From Leptobrachium leishanense (lineage: Eukaryota > Chordata > Amphibia > Anura > Megophryidae), in the NCBI GenBank assembly GCA_009667805.1, contig CM019075.1, forward strand, positions 15,267,738 to 15,331,737: a stretch of 64,000 nucleotides of DNA, in the 5' to 3' direction. The position numbers were made by a program, and so were the translations under genes. How positions within the stretch are numbered: the stretch's first letter is position 1; every line of letters starts with the position of its first letter. The notes beneath the pieces were generated by a model. The model did no database searches. It was not told the origin of the DNA and worked only from the letters and a program-made list of their open reading frames with translations. This document shows positions 10,820 to 20,984 of the stretch, piece by piece.

Positions 10820-10920
10820 GGCTCCTGCAACAATGACAGTGCGGGGATAGGAACAGGAAGCGGAAATGTTCGGCACTTCCTGTGCAGCGCCAGCCGCCAT
10901 CTTGTGGTTGGCACAATGGA
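10820..10920 (-). promoter_or_regulatory. psmb4: psmb4 TATA-less promoter / 5' UTR with ETS and YY1 sites
   Basis: Plus-strand gccgccatcttg (10893-10904) reads CAAGATGGCGGC on the minus strand, a textbook YY1 site of the kind found at housekeeping starts. ETS cores (ggaag at 10856-10860, ttcc at 10877-10880) lie between it and the ATGs. No TATA box is visible. The YY1 ATG at 10900 is in frame with psmb4. The exact transcription start cannot be fixed from sequence. Confidence 0.65.
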
Positions 10921-11139
10921 GATTACCACACAATTTGTGACGAACTACGAAATGAATGCGCCCCCTACCTGCCAGAGCTGGGTAATGTGAGTGTGTCAGG
11001 TATTCCTGGGTGGTTATTGTGTATTGGACGTGTTTTATTGGTCCAGCTGGCATAATTCAGAGGTTAATGGGACATTTCTGGGTTCATACTTCTCATAATG
11101 ATGGATTTATGGACAGTTTGTTTACAGTGAGACGATTTA

Positions 11140-11571
11140 TTTGGGGGGAAAGGGGTCTTTACATGGTCTGAAAAAGCTGTGCGTCCATCGAGTTCAGCCT
11201 TTCACACGTTACCTACTGCTGTTGATCCAAAAGAAGCAAAAACCCCAGTCTGAAGCGCTCGCCAATATGGAACATACTGGGAAAAAAATCCTTCTTGACC
11301 CCAGATGGCATCAGATTTCTCCTTGGATCAAGAAGCTTTTACCCACATATAATATTAAGGGTTATAATATTTAATGTGTCTGCAGGAAGTCATCCAGTCG
11401 CTGTTTACAAATCTGTGCAGACTCTGACCCAACCACCTCAACAGGCAGAGAATTCCACAGCTTTATTGTTCTCACTGTAAAATAACCCTTCCTATGCTTT
11501 AGGCTGAATTTCCTTTCATCCAGTCTAAATGGGTGACCTCTTGTCCTGTGTATAGTCCTGTTAATGAATAG
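11140..11571 (-). mobile_element. 3' end of a CR1/Rex-like LINE reverse transcriptase gene
   Basis: The minus strand encodes a conserved LINE C-terminus: TRGHPFRLDERKFSLKHRKG, then a YFTVRTIKLWNSLP motif and a final LDDFLQTH. Only this tail and the 3' UTR remain. The sequence is interrupted at 11580 by a hAT element and may resume at 12496. Confidence 0.65.
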
Positions 11572-11579
11572 GTTTCCAG

Positions 11580-12487
11580 TAGGGGCCGATACTGGGTACT
11601 GCAGGAGTACTTGGTACTTATGCAGTACCCCCCGATATTTTTCCCGATACCGGAAGCCGGCATTGAGCCGGCTTGCCGGCATACGAGGGGCTGCGGCGGC
11701 TGTCCGAATTATCTATCGGCATTCGGACAGCCGCCCCATGAGCTCTCCGAGACAATACTTACCTTCCTGAGCAACGCCGGGAATGTCTCCGCGCGTGCGC
11801 TCGTTGGAAGGACCCCAGCCGCGACCACGTGGGACCATGTGATCGCGGCTGGGGTCCTTCCAACGAGCGCGCGCGCGGAAACATTCCCAGCGTCGCTCAG
11901 GAAGGTAAGTATAAACACAGTGAGCAGCTGCAGGGCCTGTCCGAATGCCGATAGAGCATTCGGATAGGCCCTGCAGCTGCTCTCCGCGATGATATTTACC
12001 TTCCTGGGCGACGCAGGGAAAGTTTCCGCACGCGTGCTCGTTGGAAGGCCCCCAGCCGCGATCACATGGTCCCACGTGGTCGCGGCTGGGGTCCTTTCAA
12101 TGAGCGCACGCGCGGAGACATTCCCGGCTTCGCTCAGGAAGGTAAGTATCGTCGTGGAGAGCTCCAGGTGAGCTTGGGGGGGGGATCCATGAGCTGGGGA
12201 AGCATACCCATGTGTGAGCTGGGGCATATCCATGAGCTGGGGGCAATATCCATGTGTGAGCTGGGGCAAATCCATGTGTGAGCTGGGGCAAATCCATGAG
12301 CTGGGGCATATCCATGAGCTGGGGAAATCCATGAGCTGGGGCATATCCATGAGCTGGGGCATATCCATGTGTGAGCTGGGGCATATCCATGTGTGAGCTG
12401 GGGCATATCCATGTGCGTCACATGACTTTAAAGAAAAGTATCGGTACTCGTACTCGGTCTTAAAAAAGTGGTATTGGTGCATCCCTA
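11580..12487. mobile_element. Palindrome-rich non-autonomous hAT-like element, 908 bp
   Basis: Ends TAGGGGCCGATAC and GGTGCATCCCTA are flanked by gtttccag (11572-11579) and gtttacag (12488-12495), a 7/8 hAT-type duplication. The interior contains four strong inverted repeats (11695-11735, 11761-11906, 11922-11982, 11998-12143) and a tandem array. A relative with better-preserved ends (GGGATGCACCGATACC) lies at 32190-32702. Confidence 0.75.
12185..12418. repeat. Short tandem array ('catgagctggggcatatc') in the hAT-like element
   Basis: Units of about 18-26 bp alternate 'catgagctgggg' with 'catgtgtgagctgggg', about ten copies. The stop-free unit produces small spurious frames on both strands. 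Confidence 0.85.
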
Positions 12488-12499
12488 GTTTACAGACAA

Positions 12500-13075
12500 T
12501 ATAACGACCCCGTAAAGTTATCAAGCCCCCTCTGAGGCCCCGTATATATTTATATAAAGTTATCAGATCCCTCGAAAGCGCCATATATATTTATATAAAG
12601 TTATCAGATCCCCTCTAAGGCCCGTATATATTTATATAATGTTATTATCAGACAGCAGCCAGTAATAAAATACCAGTCGGTACCAAAATAAAATACCAGC
12701 CTTACAAAATAAAATACGGCCTGTGCTACAATAAAAATAGCAGTCAGTAATACAATACCAGCCGGTACCAAAATAAAATGCTAGCCGGTACTGCAATAAA
12801 GATACCAGCCGGTACCAAAATAAAAATACCAGCCGGTACTACAATAAAGATACTAGCAGGTACCAAAATAAAAATACCAGCCGGTACTACAATAAAGATA
12901 CTAGCAGGTACCAAAATAAAAATACCAGCCGGTACTACAATAAAGATACCAGCTGGTACCAAAATAAAAATACCAGCCAGGACCAAAATAAAATACCAGC
13001 CAGTACTAAAATATAAATACCAGCCGGTACTAAAATATAAATACCAGCTGGTACTACAATAAAACTACCATCTGG
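12500..13075. repeat. Two adjoining tandem repeats (about 45 bp, then 23-24 bp)
   Basis: At 12500-12650 three copies of a unit with 'gttatcagatccc' and 'tatatttatataaa' occur. At 12661-13075 about 17 copies follow of a 23-24-bp unit, 'ataccagccggtac' plus 'caaaataaa' or 'tacaataaag', alternating. Confidence 0.85.
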
Positions 13076-13079
13076 TTCC

Positions 13080-13222
13080 AAAATAATCCCATAGGTTTCA
13101 ATGTAAAAAAATATTCCCCACTTTTATTAAATATTTATTCAACCGTTTATTCTTTTCACTTTCAGCAAAAACTCTCTTTATTAATTTATTTTTTAGGCAT
13201 TTTTCAGGACTTTTTGGGGAAA
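13080..13222. repeat. Fragment of the CAGGGTTATTCA MITE family (interior only)
   Basis: The string from 'cccataggtttcaatgt' through 'agcaaaaactctcttta' to 'gactttttggggaaat' matches the interior of copies at 35.8, 49.5 and 55.0 kb. Terminal repeats are absent. Confidence 0.6.
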
Positions 13223-13229
13223 TATTTGG

Positions 13230-16200
13230 TTAGTTTTCCTGTGTAATATCCCCTCTCATGGCCCTGTGTAATATCCTCTTGCATGGCCCTGTGTAATATC
13301 CCCTCTCATGCCTATTCACCTGTGTAATATCCCCTCTCCTGCCTATTCCACTGTGTAATATCCCCTCTCCTGCCCATTCCCCTGTGTAATATCCCCTCTC
13401 CTGCCCATTCCTGTGTAATATCCCCTCTCCTGCCCATTCCTGTGTAATATCCCCTCTCCTGCCCATTCCTGTGTAATATCCCCTCTACTGCTCATTCCCC
13501 TGTGTAATATCCCCACTACTGCTCATTCCCCTGTGTAATATCCCCTCTCCTGCCCATTCCGTGTAATATCCCCTCTCCTGCCCATTCTCCTGTATAATAT
13601 CCCCTCTCCTGCCTATTATCCTGTGTAATATCCCCTCTCCTGCCCATTCCCTGTGTAATATACCCTCTCCTGCCTTTTCCCCTGTGTAATATCCCCTTTC
13701 CTGCCTCTTATCCTGTGTAATATCCCCTCTCCTGCCCATTCCCTGTGTAATATCCCCTCTCCTGCCTTTTCCCCTGTGTAATATCCCCTCTCCTGCCCGT
13801 TCCCGTGTAATATCCCCTCTCCTGCCCGTTCCCGTGTTATATCCCCTCTCCTGCCCGTTCCCCTGTGTAATATCCCCTCTCCTGCCCATTCCTGTGTAAT
13901 ATCCCCTCTCCTGCCCATTCTCCTGTGTAATATCCCCTCTCCTGCCCATTCTCCTGTGTAATATCCCCTCTCATGCCCATTCCCTGCGTAATATCCCCTC
14001 TACTGCCATTCCCTGTGTAATATCCCCTCTCCTGCCATTCCCTGTGTAATATCCCCTCTCCTGCCCATTCCCTGTGTAATATCCCCTCTCCTGCCATTCC
14101 CTGTGTAATATCCCCTCTCCTGTCCATTCCCTGCGTAATATCCCCTCTCCTGCCATTCCCTGTGTAATATCCCCTCTACCGCTCATTCCCTTGTGTAATA
14201 TCCCCTCTCCTGCCATTCCCTGTGTAATATCCCCTCTACTGCTTATTCTCCTGTGTAATATCCCCTCTCCTGCCTATTATCCTGCGTAATATCCCCTCTC
14301 CTGCCCATTCCCTGCGTAATATCCCCTCTCCTGCCTTTTCCCCTGTGTAATATCCCCTCTCCTGCCCGTTCCTCTGTGTAATATCCCCTCTCCTGCCCGT
14401 TCCCCTGTGTAATATCCCCTCTCCTGCCCGTTCCCGTGTAATATCCCCTCTCCTGCCCGTTCCCCTGTGTAATATCCCCTCTCCTGCCCATTCTCCTGTG
14501 TAATATCCCCTCTCCTGCCCATTCTCCTGTGTAATATCCCCTCTCATGCCCATTCCCTGCGTAATATCCCCTCTCCTGCCATTCCCTGTGTAATATCCCC
14601 TCTCCTGCCATTCCCTGTGTAATATCCCCTCTACCGCTCATTCCCCTGTGTAATATCCCCTCTCCTGCCATTCCCTGTGTAATATCCTCTCTCCTGCCAT
14701 TCCCTGTGTAATATCCCCTCTACTGCTTATTCTCCTGTGTAATATCCCCTCTCCTGCGTAATATCCCCTCTCCTGCCCATTCCCTGCGTAATATCCCCTC
14801 TCCTGCCCATTCCCTGTGTAATATCCCCTCTCCTGCCTTTTCCCCTGTGTAATATCCCCTCTCCTGCCCGTTCCTGTGTAATATCCCCTCTCCTGCCCGT
14901 TCCCCTGTGTAATATCCCCTCTCCTGCCCTAATATCCCGTGTGTAATATCCCCTCTCCTGCCCATTGTCCCTGTGTAATATCCCCTCTCCTGCCCATTCT
15001 CCTGTGTAATATTCCCTCTCATGCCATTCCCTGCTGCATAATATCCCCTCTCCTGCCCATTCCCTGTGTAATATCCCCTCTCCTGCCCATTCCCTGTGTA
15101 ATATCCCCTCTCCTGCCATTCCCTGTGTAATATCCCCTCTACTGCTTATTCTCCTGTGTAATATCCCCTCTCCTGCCTATTATCCTGCGTAATATCCCCT
15201 CTCCTGCCCATTCCCTGCGTAATATCCCCTCTCCTGCCCATTCCCTGTGTAATATCCCCTCTCCTGCCCGTTCTCCTGTGTAATATCCCCTCTCCTGCCC
15301 ATTCCCTGTGTAATATCCCCTCTCATGCCCATTCCCTGCGTAATATCCCCTCTCCTGCCATTCCCTGTGTAATATCCCCTCTCCTGCCATTCCCTGTGTA
15401 ATATCCCCTCTACCGCTCATTCCCCTGTGTAATATCCCCTCTCCTGCCATTCCCTGTGTAATATCCTCTCTCCTGCCATTCCCTGTGTAATATCCCCTCT
15501 ACTGCTTATTCTCCTGTGTAATATCCCCTCTCCTGCGTAATATCCCCTCTACCGCTCATTCCCCTGTGTAATATCCCCTCTCCTGCCCATTCTCTTGTGT
15601 AATATCCCCTCTCCTGCCCATTCTCTTGTGTAATATCCCCTCTCCTGCCTATTATCCTGTGTAATATCCCCTCTCCTGCCCATTCCCTGTGTAATATCCC
15701 CTCTCCTGCCCATTCTCCTGTGTAATATCCCCTCTCCTGTGTAATATCCCCTCTCCTGCCTATTCTCTGTGTAATATCCCCTCTCCTGCCCATTCCCCTG
15801 TGTAATATCCCCTCTCCTGCCCAATTCTCCTGTGTAATATCCCCTCTCCTGTGTAATATCCCCTCTCCTGCCTATTCTCTGTGTAATATCCCCTCTCCTG
15901 CCCATTTCCCTGTGTAATATCCCCTCTCCTGCCCATTCTCCTGTGTAATATCCCCTCTCCTGCCCATTCTCCTGTGTAATATCCCCTCTCCTGCCCATTC
16001 CCCTGTGTAATATCTTCCTGCCCATTCCCCTGTGTAATATCCCCTCTCCTGCCCATTCTCCTGTGTAATATCCCCTCTCCTGTGTAATATCCCCTCTCCT
16101 GCCTATTCTCTGTGTAATATCCCCTCTCCTGCCCATTCCCCTGTGTAATATCCCCTCTCCTGCCCATTCCCCTGTGTAATATCCCCTCTCCTGCCCATTC

Positions 16201-16330
16201 TCCTGTGTAATATCCCCTCTCCTGTGTAATATCTCCTGTTTAATATCCCCTCTCCTGTGTAATATCTCCTGTGTAATAATATCCCCTCTCATGGCCCTGT
16301 GTAATAATATCCCCTCTCATGGCCCTGTGT
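13230..16330. repeat. 3.1-kb minisatellite, 27-31-bp units, about 105 copies
   Basis: The core unit is 'tgtgtaatatcccctctcct' followed by a variable 'gcccattcc' tail. Tails vary (cctattatc, ccgttcc, cttttcc, ccattcc, gctcattcc), and 'tgcgtaat' variants occur. A marked string starting taccgctcattcc recurs at 14632 and 15411, a higher-order period near 780 bp. The minus strand has frames of up to 247 codons only because the unit lacks stops. The array ends about 110 bp before the selenbp1 TATA box. Confidence 0.97.
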
Positions 16331-16424
16331 ACTTCTCTCTGAGTTCCTTGTGCCTGTCCTGGCCCATTCTGGAGCTCAGCCCCTCTCTCCCCATGCTGTT
16401 GTGTCCTGCCTCCTGGTGTGGCTG

Positions 16425-16516
16425 AGTCCGGCCCCTGTGTATATAATAGATTGCTGTTGGGTGCAGAGTCTGGTGAACAGCACAGACAGAGCTGCACTAA
16501 TACCATCTGCTTCAAA
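16425..16516 (+). promoter_or_regulatory. selenbp1: selenbp1 core promoter (TATA) and 5' UTR
   Basis: TATATAAT at 16440-16447 sits about 70 bp before the proposed ATG, so initiation would fall near 16470 with a 5' UTR of roughly 45 nt. The sequence between is non-repetitive, unlike both flanks. Inferred from spacing and from the exon it precedes. Confidence 0.65.
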
Positions 16517-16520
16517 ATGG
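16517..16520 (+). CDS. selenbp1: selenbp1 coding exon 1 (ATGG only)
   Basis: aaaATGG is followed by the donor GTGAGA. The single G joins CT at 35404 to give Ala2, so the protein starts MAKC (human MATKC). Kozak context is good (A at -3, G at +4). The upstream TATA box and the perfect phase match support it. Too short to prove without a transcript. Confidence 0.72.
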
Positions 16521-19500
16521 GTGAGAACGCAGGGATTTTCACATTTTCCTCCCCTATTTATCCATGCTCAACCCTCAGTTCCTCACTATGGGGAAAAGTA
16601 CACTAATACAGAGGGAGCAAGGTCAGAAAACAGAACTCAGTATAGAGGCAGCAGGGACTAGCAATCTGCATGAACTTTATATAGAGGTAGATACTATAGA
16701 AGAGCATTTCCAAGCTGTTTATAGCACTGTGTATAGATTAGGGCCAGATAGAGCGGAGTCAAGGATTGGCAAACTACATGCACCTTATACAGAGGTAAGA
16801 AGGGGGGGGGGGGTTAACCTTTTACTACTATAGGAAATCGCACTGTATATGCACCTTGTATGGAGGCTGATGGTAAGCTATTCATTAAGTGACATACCAT
16901 GCATAATCCTTATACAGAGGCAAGAAGGAGTGATACCCCCCCCCCACAAGGAATACCCTTACATGTACATCTTCTATAGAGGCAAACTGGGGCTAATCTA
17001 TGAAAACCTTATACACAGGTAAAAAGAGACTAGTGACCACAATGGGGAATAGCATGCACCTTATATAGAGGCAGACAAGGGCCAGGTGCTAAGGCGCAGT
17101 ACTCTAACTAAACCAACCTTGTACAGAGGTGAGGAGGAACTGGAATAAGGAATAGCTTTGCACATGTACCTTATACAGAGGCAAGGATAGAGGAATGACC
17201 ACAAAAATAAGTAACATTGTACATACACTTTATACAGAAAAGGAAATAATACTGACTCTGTATAACAAGGAATCCCACACTGATGCACCTTGTATAAGGT
17301 CAGAGAGCGGATAATGGCACTCTGCATGTATGTTATACAGAGGTAGAGATCCTGGCGCCGATTGAGAATCCCTGTAGTATCGAGTCAGAAATCAGAACCC
17401 CCCCCCCCCAATAGAGAACAGTACACTGAGCTCCTTATACAGGGGCAGGATTGTGACATTGGTCACTTTACAACAGTGTTTCCCAAACCTGTCCTCCGGA
17501 CCCTCTGCGTAGCCAGGTTTGCAGGATATGTGAAGCACAGGTGAAATGATTTGCCTCTCAGTGATTGCAGGATTCAGTCTGCGTTTCCCCAAGGTGATCT
17601 GCAAAATCTGGCCTGGTTGAGGGTCCCGAGGACTGGTTTGGGAAGCCCTGCTTTACACGTACCCTGTATAGTGCGAGGCTGGATGTCGTGCAGAGATAAC
17701 TGGGGCAGGACCAGGAGATCTATGAACGTACAGGGGTTCTTTATATACTGCGACCGGGTGGAGGATTACAACTTTTGGGCTTAATCGGCTGAACGAAATG
17801 ATACATGAACTGGCAAATGTGACAAAGTGCGGTGAATTCCAGGGCTTATTCTATGTAAAAGCAGTCAGTGATGTAAGGGAAGACTCTTCTAAACGGTCAC
17901 AAATGTGTAATTATCGGTTTAATGTCACTTTTTCTGTGGTGTGTTAGTTAGCAGTCCGTAGTGATATATATTTTTTTTTTTTTTTATTGGACTAACGTTG
18001 CATTTAAAAGACACGCTTTCGTGCGCGTATCCTCTCTCCTTCAGGTCTGGACGCTTTACTAAGCCATATCCTAGAATTGAACATTTAGGCTAGGGTCTGA
18101 TGACCGTGATTTTGTACGGAAGACACAGTAGTGGCCACACAGTCCGTTTATTCACTGACGTATATTTTGACGGATGTAGGCGGGAAAATAAATTTTAAAA
18201 GCAAAACCATTTTGTCCGTGAAAAATGCCGGATGTATAAATGCAGTCCGTCTGACCACGTTCCATCACTCCCACACAAAGCTATGCAGACGCAGCGCACT
18301 TTGTGCGGCCGTTTTAGGGGTTGTACTTTCTTGCGTCCTTCCTTGGCCGTTGTGCGCCCACAATTCAGTGCGGACGTACTTTGTGTTGGGCTCCGATGAG
18401 CTTTCTTTCATGCTATCATGGACGTACTTTAAGGTGCCATCACGGACGTGAACACTACGCTCGTCTGACACACTGTGGGGGGGGGGGTGGGGTTAGATGT
18501 CAAAATGGGAAAATAAACACGAGGGATCTTAGGCCCATAAAGCAACCTAAGATCACACCTGTGTCTGTTTTCCCATTTTGATTATACTATTTACAACATC
18601 TAACCACCCCCCCCCCCCCCCCGTGTGCCCCTTAATGTTCATTTCCAGGATATGGCTCAGTTTAGCGTCCAGACCTGCAGAATAGCGAAATCCTCTCAAG
18701 CTTGTCTCTTAAATGATGTAACGTATCACTACAGACCGCTGTACTCGTGATTTGTATGTGTGTGTATACATATCGCATCACTATGCACTACTATACTCGT
18801 GATTTTGTGTGTGTGTGTGTGTGATATATATATATCTCCCAGATGACCTGCCACGATTTCCTTCCTACAGCATATGAATTAGACATGTTGCAGGGCAGCA
18901 CTTTTCCCTGTGCTCCATATCTGCATGAACTAGCAATGTGTCCAAGAAAACATGGCCAATCTGGTGTGTGTGTGTGTCTCTTTAAGCCTAAATCTCATTT
19001 AATATCATTTTATTGCCAGCTGCTTCTCCTGAGGGAGTCCTGTTCGCTCTCTGTGGTCGTCTTGATATGTATGTATGTATGTATATATACAGTATCTGGA
19101 GAGGAGCACGCACTCATCCACGTTCTCCACGATCCACAGAAAGTTTGTAAATTGTAATAAATCTCATTGAGGAGTCATTAAATCGCCCCATGTCTCACCC
19201 GCCCAGTGCGTAGGACATTGCGAAACCTCCGGACTAAGCACTCAGCGGTTACATTCACTGGGGCTTATTCACTAAACAGTGACCTGTGAGGGCTTAAAAC
19301 TCAAACTGCAAGTGATTAATGACATTTCTTAAATTTCAGGGTCTGGGTAGCAAAACGATCCTGAAACTATCTCCTGGTTCAATCATTTCTGGAATATTCT
19401 AAATAAATCTACTTGCTTGGCTCCTAAATCCGGTTTAAATGTTTCAAGCCCTGGGCTCAGTGGCCGTATTATAAGTGAGCCAGTAAAGAGCTGTCCCCGA

Positions 19501-20944
19501 AGGACCTGAGTAATGCTGAATTGTTTTAGGAGCAGGTAACTTCTTTACTGTATGGGTAGAGCTGCCAGGTCGGCCATGTTTTCCTGGACACATATTATTT
19601 ATTCATGCTTATGGGCAGTGCATGAAAAATGCATCATTGAATACGCTGCATGTGAGACCTCAAAAAGGAATCCCAGGTGATCTGCCTTTATTTCCTTCCT
19701 GCCGCATATGGATTATACATGTTGCAGGGCAGCACTTTTCCCTCTGCATGACATAGTAATATATGTCCAGGAAAACATGGCTGTCCTGACAACCCTGAGT
19801 ACATAGCAGAGGGGAGCGTTTTGACGTGCCTCTGGTCTGGCGGTCCTACGTGCTGCTTAGCAGTGTTGTCCTGGATAGTTCTATGTTCTGGCAATCAGAA
19901 TGTCCTCGTACAGCGCTCTGTGACAGCCACGCAGCAACAGGAAATCTGAAGGATGGAGACTCTCAGCTTCAAACTATTTATAGTTTATTTTTCAATTTGC
20001 CAGTTACACTGTATTTTTCAGAGGTCAGATTGTATCTGCTTGTTGCGGCTTTGCACATAAGTGCTGCAGTGACCGGTCCCATGCATGTTTAAAAAAAAAA
20101 AAGAGCTGGAAGACTGAGAGGGAGTACAAAAATCAGAAAACTTAGCTTTTACTCCAAATTCAGTTCAAAGGCCCTATTCTGCCTCCCTAGCAAAGCTGTG
20201 AGGCGTGGGTGCATGCGACTAACCAAGTCTGTATTGACCAGTATTCACACGATGAAAGTTCAGTGTCAACTCAGCAAAACTGACACGTGGAAAGATGAAT
20301 CCAGTTAAACTTTAAATGATCTGACTGACAATCTTTAATAGTGTACAGCAATGCAGGTGAAAAGACATTAGTTCTGTCCAGCATTGAGCAAAGATGGCTG
20401 CTAGGTGACCAGTAAGTACCTCAGAACAAGACTGAACAAAAAGAGGAGCTAGCTGGATGCAGCAAGGCTATGAAAGAATGGCTGCAAAAGGCTGGTTCAA
20501 CACATAACATTAAAATATACAAATAAACCCTGAGTCATGGGGCATGACAGACCCAATGCAAGAGCTCGAGGCCAGGGCTGCCCCCCCCCCCCATTGAGTT
20601 TACAATTTCCATAATTTTTCCAACGTAATAGATGGCAGGATATATATTTTTTTAGGATGGCCAAGTGTGTCTTCAGGCAACACAATATTCCCAAAATAAA
20701 GTATTCTTTATTGGCATATAGGCCTTACAGCAGGCATAGCAAAAAGTCCTACTCCTCTCAGGAGACTAACTTACAGGAATGTCCCTTCCTATCCCACTGC
20801 TCGACTACTCTGACCCCAGCAGTTTAAACCATTTCTGAACAGACTCACTGTCCAGATCTTGCTGCCTCCCTGGCAGGCTTCCAGTCTGTCAGCACACCCC
20901 TCACAGGTGAGACCTTGAAGGAACCCTCTCTACTCAAAAATCTC

Positions 20945-20984
<40 letters not shown>

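Noticed and set aside
13230..16292. Minus-strand frames up to 247 codons (GRRGDITQ repeats)
   Set aside because: Product of the 27-31-bp minisatellite lacking stops. All frames look alike.
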